Origin: Cucumis sativus
Lineage: Eukaryota > Streptophyta > Magnoliopsida > Cucurbitales > Cucurbitaceae
Length of the DNA: 64,000 bases
Assembly: GCF_000004075.3 (NCBI RefSeq)
Contig: NC_026660.2
Span: 15,271,837 to 15,335,836 of the forward strand
Reading direction: 5' to 3'
Shown here: positions 44,548 through 57,200 of the stretch, piece by piece
Position numbering within the stretch: position 1 is the stretch's first letter
Layout: the number at the start of each line of letters is the position of its first letter
Notes under the pieces: generated by a model
Databases searched by the model: none
What the model saw: the letters and a program-made list of their open reading frames with translations, nothing else
What the model was told of the DNA's origin: nothing
Made by a program: the position numbers and the translations under genes

Positions 44548-45434
44548 ATGGCGGACCCCAAAGCCAGAGCTCAGCTCGCCGGAGCAATGACCGCCACCGA
44601 ATCATGGCTCAGAAAGCACCGTCTCATATACACCGGGGCCACACGCCATCCTTTCATTCTCACCATTCGCGACGGCACCATCGATCTCTCCGCCTTCAAA
44701 ACCTGGCTGGTAAGTTCCCAAAAATTCTCCAATCGTCTCTTCGAAAACGATCAATTTCTCAACCAAACCAAAATCTCAGGAACAGGATTTCGGATTTCTG
44801 AGATCTTTCGCTGCGTTCGTCGGAAGTGTTTTAGTGAAAGCATGGAAAGAATCAGACGATCGAGCAGACGAGGAAGTCATTCTTGCATGTTTAGCAGCTC
44901 TAAACGACGAATTCGCATGGTTTAAGAAAGAATCCCTCAAACGCGACATCAATTTGTCTGAAGTCGTTCCTCAGAATGCCACTGCCGGCTATTCAAGGTA
45001 CAGATCGAGACCCAGTTCGAAGAATCACAGGTAAAACTGCATCATGAATTTCATTGTATTGTTGTTGATTTTGATTTAGGTTCTTAGAGAGTCTGATGAG
45101 ACCGGAGGTGGAATACACGGTGGCGATAACGGCCCTTTGGTTGATAGAAGCGGTATACCATGAGAGCTTTGCGCACTGCTTAGAAGAAGGAACAAAAACG
45201 CCATTGGAACTGAGAGAAGCTTGTGAAAGATGGGGGAATGAAGGATTTGGGAGTTATTGCAATACATTGAAGAAGATTGCGGATAGGAGATTGGAAATGG
45301 GGAGTGAGGAAGTTAGTAAAAAGGCAGAAGTAGGATTCTTGAGAGTTCTCGAATATGAAGTTGAGTTTTGGAATATGGTCTGTCCACCGCACCGGACTGC
45401 TGCGGTGACGGAGGGTTCTACATCAGAAAGATGA
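44548..45434 (+). CDS. TENA_E: TENA_E-type thiamin salvage hydrolase
   Basis: Three exons (44548-44709, 44780-44997, 45080-45434) encode 244 residues. The conserved start [17 protein letters not shown], the internal [10 protein letters not shown] and [12 protein letters not shown], and [20 protein letters not shown] identify the TENA/THI-4 helical family. The order and spacing match Arabidopsis TENA_E rather than the TENA domain fused in TH2. TENA_E enzymes hydrolyse amino- and formylamino-pyrimidine breakdown products of thiamin to recycle the HMP moiety, in the class that lacks the active-site cysteine of bacterial TenA. At the first exon junction the usual WLGQD is WLEQD, a substitution or the result of splice-site choice. 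The C-terminal tail after CPPHRTAAV is unconserved. Confidence 0.9.
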
Positions 45435-46610
45435 TAAATAATGCTTAGATACTACATATATATATTTTGAGTATTAAGTTCAATAATGTTGGCATCTCAA
45501 TCTACTCCCTAGATTATCCTTCTTGTTATATTCACTCTCTCGAAGATAATATAATAGTCGTAGTAGCTCACTATTCACGTAAATGACGATAATAATACAT
45601 AATGGTAGAGGCGGTGAACTCCATCTTGATTTGGAGATGGAAGAGATAAGATCGAAGTTAACTCTTAAGTCGAAGATTTGATAAAACGGTGGTACTTGAA
45701 TCAGTTTAAAATAAAATTTTAGTTGTAGCATTTCATATTTTTAATAGATTGGAATGCACTTTTCTACAATTATTGGTTTAAGCATTGCGACTTAGCAAGA
45801 AAGTGTGTCTAGCTTGACTTCAGATTCCAGCATCTAAGAGATTCTATTTTCCAATTAATTCACTCACATGGGACAGAGAATTGAGAAAGATGCTCAAGTT
45901 AAAATAAAAACCACCCTGTATTTCTAGTTTTATTATTTCTAAGGAACTGCACCTTTTATCCGTAGGCTCATAGCAAATTTTTAGCAAATTTTAAAAAATT
46001 GCATTGCCCCGAGATGGTATTTTCTGAAAAAAAAAATTTGTCATGTGATTTCCCATAAAAAAAATGAGCACAATCCTATCGGCGAATCATCGGATTAGGA
46101 TTGTTGGAACACTTCTGGCACACTTGCAAATTGTTAATCCTCCAATATTTTAGAACATTGTTATCTTCAACCATTGTATAAAATAAATTGCCATGGACAT
46201 GATAATTGCTATATTAAGAACGGAAGAAAAAGATTGATGTTCCTTCCCAGTCATCTAATGGGTATGGACTTTTTCTTTTCAATATTGTAGGATTTATAAC
46301 AAATATATATACTTCCCCTAACCGACTGGAAGACTGTGTAATTTTAAAGAGGTTTGAAAGAAAAAAAAAAAGGCATTTTCTTGTTGGTCTAACTCAGGAA
46401 TTGAAGCATCATTAGGGACAAACTTGTTCAATATTATACCAAGAATCCAAAAGAGAAGCAAGCACAGCATCATAGATAGTCAACTTAATTAAAGACAGAA
46501 TGAAAGTTTAATTAAAGACGGAATGAACGTCACCAACACCCCACAGTTTTTATGAAATGGCTACGGTCGCCATATACACATACCTCCTCCTAATATTCTG
46601 ATGGATCACC
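45435..46610. other. Intergenic region between convergent TENA_E and OEP16-2
   Basis: The two genes converge, so only 3' untranslated regions are expected. AT-rich DNA with poly-A runs; no gene or clear transposon was seen. Confidence 0.5.
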
Positions 46611-49150
46611 CTAAAATATGCCCGCAAATATATTTGCAGCTGTTGACATAGCAGCACCGGTGATTGCATATTGTACGATATGCTCGTGAGAAGACTTGTC
46701 TGCTGTGAGTGCTACGGCTACGCCCGTCACCGCACCTGCGATTGCACTATTCTTCTGCAATAGAATAAAGGAATGGGGCCTCAATATTTTAGACAAACAA
46801 ATTTCCTCGTGATTGTTTAGAAAAGTATCCGTATAGATTGTGCATTACCTCCGTTCTTGTATTTCTTCTTTGTGTATATATTACATTGTAATTCATACAA
46901 TTAACCCAGAACACCGGTGCAGTGCAAGTCCGGAGCTATACACCCTTTGTATAACGCTCTAGACCCAGTTCAAGTTCACTTTTACATTTTTCTCAACCTC
47001 GTCAGACAATATTACTATATCCGCACTTCCCAGGTAAAAACATTAAGTTTCACAGTTACTAAGTTTCTCCCAACACTTACTAAGAAAAATTTAACGCTCC
47101 CGACTTGAAATCACTACTGTGGTCAGAACATTGGATATGATATATTATCTTAAGACTTTTTTGTTCTCTAAACTTGCTTTGGATATACATTACAAGAGTT
47201 AGAAATTACCACCAAATGAAAAAGTTTTATCCCTCCCTTTCAATACCATACTTTAATCAAAACATCAAAATGTTTCTTAGTGAATTGTAGAAGGTAAGTT
47301 TACCCAGTCGTGTGCTCCACGAGCCTCCTTTAAACCATACGTGAGACCAGAGTAAACACCAGCAGCTAATCCTACAGCCGAAAAAGGTAGGAATATCAGC
47401 AGAGAGCAATATAAATAAAATTAGGCAACACCAAACCGAAAGCTTGGTAGTTCCTTTTTCCATAAATCCTTTGAACAGAAAATAGTCTTCCAAGGAGCAA
47501 GCTTCTTCCACTTTTTCTTTAAATAAAAGAATATTCTTGGAAAAGAAGACATAGTAAACTTGATTCCATCAATAAGGAAAGAAATCCCTTCCTTATTACT
47601 TCTTTTGTTAAGTAATGAAGAAGGCCCGAGGCGGGCCCAGGACGGGCTTTAAGCCTTCGGGCTTAACAAAAGGCGCGCCTTGTTTTATGAGGCTCACTTT
47701 TTAAGGGTTAGGCGCCAGACCTGCACCTTGATGTGGCGGTGCCCAAGGGCCTTTTTTAAACACTGGCCCAATTGGCCGACTGGGTGTAAACAGCTGCAGT
47801 TTATTTAGTAACTTCATCCTCCAATTTTTGGCAATTATCGAGAACTCAAATCTTATCACCCCAAACACAACTTACTGACGTCAACCCCAACAAATTAACC
47901 TGACTTATTAACCTAACTCGGCGGCCCCTTTAAGTAAATTTGACAACCTCCAAACGTGGAAGGGTAGAAACAATAAAGGTATCTAGGGAAAATCTTAAGA
48001 AGAACCAAATACTTCCCTTTGTAAAAAGCATTTAACATAAAAGCAAAAGTTCTCATTCAACCAAATGTGTTGTGTAACTAACGGCATAAAAACATGAACC
48101 ACATAAGCAAGAAATACATTTAGCCAGAATGATATATCTGAACAGTTAATTCAGAGAGCATGGTAAAACTGACCCCATTGGATAGATTCTTTTCCCACGC
48201 TCTTCACCTGAAATATACCATAAAATGAATATTTATAAAAGATGATTATCGGCCACTACCACTGCAAATAATTAATCACAGATCCAACATTTCAATCACC
48301 CGTTACAAACACTCACCATGGCTTCAAGGGACTCTTTGTTGGTTTCACCTGTAATGTCATATGAAGAAATGAGCTTCAATCATCTCGAAGGACAAACTAA
48401 CTTCGGACTAAGAATTATTAGAATTTAGAACTCAATCATAAGTAAACAAGTGGTGTCAATCTAAAACACACACAATTATTAGAACTCAATTTACAACATA
48501 CATAGTTCAATCTTCATCAGGCAAGAAAAAGAAAATCAAACACAATAGGCAGAATGAAGAATGACATTGATTATGGATAAACATAGCTTACTTCGGACAA
48601 AAAATGAGTACCTTTAAGACCTGGAAAACGTTGCTTTCTCATACTCGATAATTCAGGCGGTGGTGCAATGTTCGAATCAACACCTGTACGGATGATAACA
48701 TTCTTCACGTCAAGCATTACAACTTTTTGTTAACTAATCTCAACATATCAACCGTCTCCTAGACGAGAATACGCGAAAGCGAAACGAAATCAAAACAGAG
48801 AGATGCCATTAAAATCAAGAGGATCAAAATTGAAATACTCAATGAAGACGAATCTTACTTCCTGCAACCGTAAAATAAGCCTCTCGAGATACAGATTGCA
48901 ATGCACCTATCTGTAAAACAAACCATACACATCTTAGGCTACCACATTTAAGTTCCACTGCGAAAACACTACCAAATCAATAAATCAACAGAAAATACGA
49001 TCGGACAAGGTTACGAACCCCAGCAGCCTTGACGAAGCTATCAGCAACGCGATTGAGAAGAGGATGGCCAAGGTCATACAAGAATGTTCCACCATGGGAA
49101 CATCGAATTTCATCAACCATAGAGAGATTGTCAATACTCCTACTCCCCAT
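46611..49150 (-). CDS. OEP162: Outer envelope pore protein 16-2 (plastid amino-acid channel)
   Basis: Seven exons (49019-49150, 48859-48910, 48612-48683, 48317-48348, 48174-48207, 47304-47371, 46611-46754) join to 177 residues. Landmarks are FLYDLGHPLLNRVADSFVKA, GALQSVSREAYFTVAG, the loop insert with PPPELSSMRKQRFPGLKG, GKESIQWGLAAGVYSGLTYG, GAHDWKNSAIAGAVTG and the C-terminal GAAMSTAANIFAGIF. These match the OEP16-2 (OEP16-S) member of the Tim17/PRAT-like family, with four membrane helices and the S-domain loop that sets it apart from OEP16-1. The family forms a cation-selective, amino-acid-permeable pore in the plastid outer envelope; the Arabidopsis form is associated with seeds and pollen. 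The first intron donor (GTTCGT) is unusual. No frame break was found. Confidence 0.92.
47618..47765. repeat. GC-rich dispersed repeat in an OEP16-2 intron
   Basis: A ~150 bp block rich in GGCGC, GCGCC, GGGCC and GGCCC stands out from an AT-rich intron. It contains short inverted repeats around AAAGGCGCGCCTT and TTAGGCGCCAG and ends near GGGCCTTTTTTAAACACTGG. This resembles the GC-rich short interspersed repeats seen in many eudicot introns. The family was not identified. Confidence 0.5.
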
Positions 49151-50519
49151 TTCTTCTTCGAAATCTTGTATGGAATCAGAGATTGAAACTGCAAAATCTG
49201 GAACTGCTGTCGATTTGATCGCTAAAGTCAGTGAGAAGAAATGTTCGCATGCGCTTCCCGGGCCGAGGAAGATGAAGAATATATACTGAAGAAGCCGAAG
49301 AAATAGAGAAATAAGAACGGTATGAAACGTGTTACGAGATGATGACGTGTCGCTTTTAAGAAATACGAAAAGAACGGCTACGTGGCAATTTTACGAAATG
49401 AATTTCGTTACGTGGATTTCACTCGGAACAATAAGTGTTATTTTCTTTTTCTCTTTTCCTCTTTCTTCAGTTTAATGAGACGTGAGTAATTATTTAGTTA
49501 TTATATTTTACTTCTTTGTGATAATTAATTTCTTATCATTAAATTTTATGAATTTAAATATATTTACTCATAAAACTATAAAATTAAGTTGTTAGTAATA
49601 AAAGCTGCCGTTTAATTTTTTTTCATTATAATCTTTACAACGAAGACAAAATTGTAGTATTTGTTTTCTGCAAATAAAGTATTTATAAAGTAAAAAAACT
49701 AAAGTTTCTTTTTTAATTCTGACCATTTTTTAAAAGAAAAAATATAACAAAATATTATATCACACAATAAATCAACATGAATTATTATATGTATTTACAT
49801 GATACATACACAAATAAAATTTATATGTAAATTCCTTTTTTATATGATATATGATAGTTTATTTTGGTTCATGTAGATAGACATATATTTTGGTTCATGT
49901 AGATAGACTATGATGCCTTGTAAACGTGGGTCTATTTTACTCTATTCGAAAAAATAAACTATTTTTAGCCGACATTGGTGGGCATTTTTTTTCCTTAAAA
50001 CCTATGCTCTTTCGCTTAATTACATATTACTTTAAAAGCTCTTTTCAAAATAAACTACACTTCAAAATAATGTCTTTTAGTATGTTGTATGTGAGAACAG
50101 ATTAACAAAATGTAATTTTTAGTAAAGTAAAAAGCGCTTAACTGGTTGACTCGTTCAAATACGATTTTAAAGCTTTCTTATTTTGTACGTTAGATCTCTA
50201 AATTTATCGATTTTGTATCAAAATATTTTTTAATTTGAAAAACGTATAAAACTAAAATTTTAAAGTTGCATTGAACATGAATTTCATGTCTAATAAATTA
50301 ATTATGAACTATTGACAATCTATTAAATATAAAAATTAGAGACCTATTTAAATATTTGATTGTTGGTTATTCAGTCAACAAATTCGTTGTAGGGTCTTTA
50401 ACTCATATAGCCTAAATTGCTATATGATATTACATGAAGATTCAAATTACTAATAAATTTTATAAAAGTCATAAATGAACTAGTATATTACATAAATGGC
50501 TCAAATTACTTTAATATTC

Positions 50520-50800
50520 ATTTTTATTATTTAATTGATTTATAACAAATATCTAAATGGAAAAAATCATCGGATATAGTTTTGGAAAGAAGTGTGTCCA
50601 AATTAATTTAATGTCCATTTCTATTATTTAATTGATTTATAACAAATATCTAAATGAAAAAATTGTGGGATACCGTTTTGGAAATAAGTGGGCCCAAAAT
50701 AATTTAATACAAATTTTTATTATTTAATTGATTTATAACAAATATCTAAATGGAAAAAATAATGAGATACGGTTTTGGAAAGAAGTGGAAAACTTTTCAT
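50520..50800. repeat. Three tandem copies of a ~97 bp unit
   Basis: TATTATTTAATTGATTTATA followed by ACAAATATCTAAATG recurs at 50525, 50622 and 50718, each copy followed by TACCGTTTTGGAAA-type sequence. The period is about 97 bp. Confidence 0.85.
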
Positions 50801-50859
50801 GCTTTCCTTCCACGAAAACGGTTGTATACTCCTTCCAACGTGGATTAGGATTTTTACTT

Positions 50860-51300
50860 CGAAATTTTAGAGAGTTCGGAGGTGAAGAAAAATACAGTCG
50901 ACGGTCGACAAATACAAAACTTCTCGAACATAATCTAGTTAAAAACTTCAAGGTTAGTATTGTATATATTCAACACATATGAAACATTAGGTATATTATG
51001 TATATTTTATATATTCAATTAAATAGTCAATCAAATGAAAATGTACTTTTGAATGTGATACATTTTAGGGTTTATTGAGATTTCGGCGGTGAAGAAGAAA
51101 ACTTTTGATGGCCGAAAAGTACAAAACATATCCAATAGAATCTAGCTAGAAATTTTGTGCTTAATATTATATATATTCAAAACAAATGAAACATTCGGTA
51201 TATTATATATATTTTAAATATTCGATTAAATAGGTAAACAAACGAAAATTTAGTTTTGAATGTGATACATTCTAGAGTTTATTAAGAATTCAACGTTGAA
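50860..51300. repeat. Tandem duplication of a ~207 bp unit
   Basis: The landmark GAATGTGATACATT recurs about 207 bp apart (51051 and 51258). Each copy also contains GGTGAAGAA-like, AATACAAAAC-like and ATGAAACATT sequences. It directly follows the 97 bp repeats. Confidence 0.75.
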
Positions 51301-52544
51301 AAAGAACGGTCATCCAATCAAAAAAAATAATAGAACTATATGTCACTATATAGTATTATTGTATATAATATGAGGTATATATATACTAAAACATAGAACA
51401 TAATTATTATAGATTGTGGATATATTAAAGTATAATTTAATCAAATACATTTATAAAGAAAAAATATGTATGTATGATCATGTCGTTTACTATTGTTTTA
51501 GTAATATTTATTCTACAAACAAAAAATTTAAACACAAATTATGTAGGATTTATGTATAAGGTATTATTGTATATAATATGAGGTATATATACTAAATAAC
51601 ATATAAAAATTCAGTGTATATTTTATTAGTGAAAGGTTCTTATATCAAATTGTTTATGTATTTTATTTAGACATTCATATCTTATGTGATAAATAATATG
51701 TTATGTTTGAAATAATATTGATTATGTATTAAAGTTGTTTATGGCTACATAAACATGAATGAGAAATAATTATGATGAGTATATGTAATATATGCCACTA
51801 AAACATTAATTGTTTTATAGTATATGTAATGTTGAGAAAAACTTAATATGATTGTAATGATGAGACTTTGATGAATGAATTGAAGATCTAAGGAATTGTA
51901 TGAAAAAAAAATGAATTATTCAGTAACATACATGTAAGAAATATAATTAATGTTAAATGCAGTAAAAAAACACATAACTTAAAAAAAATGTGTATATATT
52001 ATTGAATATATGCAGTGGTATATATATAACAAATCATAAAACATAAATGAATTATTCAGTAACATATATATGTAAGAAATATAAAAAAGATAAGGAATGA
52101 ATATATAATCTGTATATATATACGCACTAAAAAAATCACAGAATATGAAAAAGAACATATGTATATATTATTGAATATATGTAGTAGTAGATATGTTACA
52201 AATCACATAACATAAATTTGTTATTCAGTGGTATATCATAATATATACAAATGACATGACATTTAATAATAAAAATCATATGTCGAACATAACAGAAAAA
52301 TGAACTGAACAATAAAAAATTAAACAAAATAGGAGAAACATGACCAAAATATATATTACAAAACGGAAAAGCTTCAAGTGATGGATAATAATAGCTGCCC
52401 GAGATGGAGAATAATAGGTTAAAAGATAATTTTGGAAAGAAGATATAAATAGGTTATTATAAATTAGAATAAAATTACTCATGTTATAATATATTTTGAA
52501 TACTAATCTCATACATAAGATAAGTGGAAGATTGAGGTTACGAA

Positions 52545-52960
52545 CGAGATAAAGGGTAGCGGCTTGCCTCCCCTTCTTATGCTCCGCGGTTTGAATTGAA
52601 AGGAATCAAATTCTCCGTCCGAAGGACAGACAGTCGCAGTCCGGAGGACCTGTGACGCCTTGCCCCATGGTGTTGAGCTCCTTTTCCCCTATCGATTGGC
52701 CCAATGGCTCCGTCGGAGCGGTGCAAAGAATATTGCGAAGGCGCAATTCAATATGCGAGGTCCATTAGAATGAGCGTCCTCCGTCATTGATTCTTCCCCT
52801 CGTTCCTTTTATCTTGGGCATCTCACTTGGGTCCGCGCGAACTATCTTTCGTAAGTTGCTAGAACTCAGAAGGCAGTAGCACAAGATTTTGCCTAGGGTC
52901 CCCGGTTGGAATCAAGACTAAGACTAATCCGGCTCGACCGTAAAGCAGCTCTTGTTATAA
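52545..52960. other. GC-richer block, probably organelle-derived DNA
   Basis: About 415 bp differ sharply in base composition from the AT-rich flanks. The wording (GCGGCTTGCCTCCCCTTCTT, CCGAAGGACAGACAGTCGCA, GGTCCCCGGTTGGAATCAAG) looks like plant mitochondrial intergenic DNA. No open reading frame or RNA gene was recognised. Transfer from the mitochondrion to the nucleus is the best explanation but needs a database comparison. Confidence 0.45.
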
Positions 52961-54241
52961 TTAATTGAAAAGATTCTTAAAATTTATTATCATAATAATT
53001 AATCACATTAAATTAACGAATTCATGAAATTCATAATAAATTCAAATCATTTTCAATAAGGAAATATTTCAAATAATATTATAAATAGAATATCTAATTA
53101 ATAACCGTAATATCTAATTAATAATTATTGAAATATTAGAATTGTCCATAAAATATTATTTTTGTTAGATATTCAATAATCGTAATATCTAATTAATAAT
53201 TATTGAATGATTAGAATTGTCCCTAAAATATTTTTTTTTATTTAAAAAAATAATTTTTAAATTAAGAAATTTGTGAAAGTCATTAATTGATTTGTCTAAA
53301 ACGAAACCAATTATTCGTTCTAGATACATCAAAGTTATCAAACACCCAGATCTAGACCAATTCATTCCAAATTTGGGTCCCCAATTAATTGTTTCACAAA
53401 CTTCGAAAAAACAATACTAGCTTGGTTAAAGCATAGACTCCAATCCTTGGTTAAAACTCCATCACGTTATGTGGGTGGAACCCTATTCAAAACTTATCTA
53501 CCATCAAGAAAAGCCAAAGGCTAGAAGAAAAACGATACTGGCAATAAAAAGTGATTCCTGCCAAAGCAGAAAAAGCTCCCTAACTCCCCAAAGAATACTC
53601 TCCAAAAAGACGGATAAAAGAGTAATTGAATTCAAAGTCCGCTATACAGACGTTTAGACTACATTTTAGTTGGATAAGCTTGGAAGAGCGTAAAGAGAAA
53701 ATTTGATTCCGCCCAACCCAATCCAAATAGGAAACATACTGAATGAGGAATGTAAGTAATAAAATCCATATTCTTTGGTAGGGACTTGCTCGTCCCTATC
53801 TACTGAATGACATTAGTTTACACAGCTGAACCCATGGGATATAAATATCTGTATACACCCCCGCTCTATCTCTTTTAGGTTTGGGGTGGGAGTGGGGGGG
53901 AAGGGGTTGAAATCAGATAACAAAATTGATGCCAACAACTGTTCAACTTAAAGCAACAGTTCTCTAAACTCGCGATAAAAAAAACGGTTTGGTGGAAGGT
54001 TGTTTGGGCGCTCGAATGCAACACAAGGCTTCTAATCCACCACTCTGTCAGTACACTATTATACAGGCATCAACTAGCTCCACTGCCTTTGATGGAAAGC
54101 CTCGAAGCTAATTTGTTCCAAGACTAGCTTCTTTTGAAGTTGTCGATCCAAGACTAGTCCAGGTCCCTTTTTGCACAAAAGCATATTCACAAGGCAAACG
54201 AAAATGGAAGAAAACTGCAATTACCCTGCCATGAAGAGAAC
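52961..54241. other. Intergenic region 3' of the PP4R3 gene
   Basis: It contains two copies of an ATATCTAATTAATAATTATT repeat about 70-80 bp apart (53098-53215). It also has a stretch at 53340-53680 with more balanced composition but no gene, and the likely PP4R3 3' untranslated region. A G-rich run lies at 53883-53910. Confidence 0.45.
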
Positions 54242-57200
54242 CTACGATCCCTTTACAGTCATTTCAGGAGAGGAGTTTGGAGGAATCAATGAACACTCTT
54301 CTCCACTCAACTGTGTATTATCTGAAGGTTTATGCGTTGGATCAGAACACTTCTTCGAAGAAATTGATTGCTTTTCTGTATGGCTATCCTCGTCCAAACT
54401 GCTACTGCCATCATCCGTTGAGCTTCTTAAAGCATTCTCATCCGTCTCTTTTGGGCTCTCGTGTTCTGAACTTTTGCTCCCATCAGTTGGAGGGGACCTA
54501 GATTGAGAGCTCACTGCATTTTTATTGGGAAGAACTGCTTGGCTCAGTGTTGAACACAAGGCAGCAAATATACCATCTTTTGTCTTAGCGTTTTTACCTG
54601 GTCGCTGCTTTTTCCCCTTCTCGGGATCCTTGTCCTTGTGTAGAGGTCTCCGTTTCAACCTGAGGGTATGAAATGCGCCATCATCTTCTTCCGCTGTTTC
54701 TGATTGTTTTCTTGGTGGTGGCCTGTAGATGAAGTCATCATCGTCCTCGTCGTCATCATAGTCAACAAGTCCACCACCAGGTCGAGAACTGTAAGAGTTG
54801 AGGACAGTCAAAAACTGATTTTGTAATCAATTTTCTGGTTCAAAGCGAATCAAAGTACCTTGATGGAGGGTAACTTGCAGGAACTCCATTACATAGAAGA
54901 GGTGGGGATTGCGCTCTCTGTACATTTGAAACAGATGCAGTTGCAGTATCCTCCTCATCACTGATTGGTAGTGGAGTTAATAACAGCCAGATTCAATATT
55001 TTACTTAGAGAAATACGCTAAAATATGCAGCATACAATGAAATAAAAAGTTCCCTGCTGTTCATTAACAAATTATAGTGCTTTCTTAGCTGCTCACTTGT
55101 CTTTTTGGGTACTGTTGTACCTTTATAGTTCCAATTCAGTTTACCACGTTGGTTAGAAAATATAAACAAAGCTTACCTCTCTTCGTTAAAATAGTCTTCT
55201 TCTTCTTTCTCCAAAGCACGCTCCTCAATTCTTTTTCTAGGATCTAACACATTAGTAGCTGTGCCGCTTGTACCAATATCGTCTAGGCACTGCAAATTGA
55301 GATGTTAAACACAAAATAGTACAACTTTTGGAAGGCAGAAAAAGATACTATCTCACGTAGATTTTGAGAATACCTGTTCATATTTTACTTTTAGAGACTG
55401 AATTGAAGCCATGTGCTCAAACTGGACCAACCGGTTCCAGAATGAATCAACTATGTACTTAACTAAAGATTTCAGATTTTCCTGCACAAACACAAAACCA
55501 CTGAATCAATATTCTACCGGAATAACCAAAGAACAAAGGTGTGGTAAGAAAGATGGAGACCTTGCGGATATACTCAAACAAATCTAAAACAGCAGAGTTG
55601 AGCAGATTGTAACGATTCCCATTAGCAACAAAGACGTCTATAATTGGTTTTAGAAGATTATTTTTTATAAAATGACTTGTCAAATCATCATCCTGCATGA
55701 CAAAGAAAATAATTCAGTATATTTACCAATTTCAATCTGTAAACACAGAAAATCAAACAACTAAAAACACCAACTATTATTCTTTACTCCCAAGGGAATG
55801 ACAAGATATCAAGTATAATCCCTCAAGAGTGTTATTTCTGAGAATTATAATTAAAATTTAATCCTCCTGGGAAGAGATCAAAGGACTGTAATCTAAAACA
55901 GTAGAGTTGATCAGATTGTAAAATATTCAAGTTAGCAACTAGGGAAGTGATGTCAAGTATAAACCCTTAACGGTGATTTCGGTGATAACAATCCAAATTT
56001 TAGTTCCCTAGGAAGAGAGAAGAAAATGATTGTAATCTCATCAATTCAATAACCATGATGTAAGAAATAAAAGATAACATATATTCATTGCTGATTCAAC
56101 TTACATGTCGAGACAAAATAGTTCGAACAAACCGAATAGCTGCAACAACCAAATATTTTTCCTTTCTATGAGTCAGTAACAACACTTTATCTATAACATT
56201 ATTAAGGAGAAAGATGTTCCTGAAAACAGAAAGAAATAACAAAAAATAGTAACTTTTATGATTGAAATAAACTTCAATTCTTAAATAACCAAATGGTGCC
56301 AAAACATTACTTTATTTTGTAAGGATGGTGCAGAACACAAAAGCAAAGCAGTTCACAAATGCTGGATAGTATTTCTGGCTTTACTACACTCCGATTCTTT
56401 GGTACACCAGACTGTTCTAGACCTTCTGAAGGGCATGACGCTGCTATAACATCAATTAATTGACCGAAATGATTTTCATAGAATATCTCAACGACAGTTT
56501 CTCTCTGCAACACCAAGGACACAATATTGCAGTCAATGTAAAGTAGATACAGCGGAAATTATGCAAGTCTAAGCACAGATTGCATCTAATATGAAAAGTC
56601 AATGACAGTATTTCCAAAAACCCGGTACAAATGCCTCAACAAAAGGTGAGAAATCATATAATGTGGCATAGACAGTGAGGTATTTGCAGTAATACTCTGA
56701 ATAGATGAGGTCAGTGTAATTGACTTTTAAAAGCCCTCATGAATTGCTAATCTGAAGGCCAAGCCAATGGCCTATAGAATTGGGCATCAAGAGCTACTTT
56801 CTGATTGAGAAATCAAATAACTTTTCAAGATACAAAGACGTTAGATTCTTTTCGTAAATGTTATGCGGCTCAGATCTTTGAAATCACAGCATTTTCATTA
56901 ACATGCAACCTAATATGGGAAAATATAAAGGCCAATACTAAGAATACACAACCTAAGCCTGAACAAAATAGAGTGAGATATGACCTTTTAGTCCAAGAAG
57001 TTTGGAAAATAGGAGTTGAGGAAAGTGGAGTTGTGAACTCCGCTCCTTGTTTGACCCAATGAGTTTGTAGGCTCACAACTAAAACGTATTAATTTTGTGT
57101 CATATTAACTCCTTACAATCAACGCACAAGGCGTTTACAACTCTCTAAGCTTTACAACTCTACTCTTGTTTCAACCGCCTCCAAAGTGGAGCAACATTCT

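Larger units (their letters stand above)
49151..52544. other. Long AT-rich intergenic region
   Basis: After the OEP16-2 promoter, the region is strongly AT-rich with no supported gene. It contains local tandem repeats at 50520-51300 and many (TA)n-type stretches between 51900 and 52250. Confidence 0.5.
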
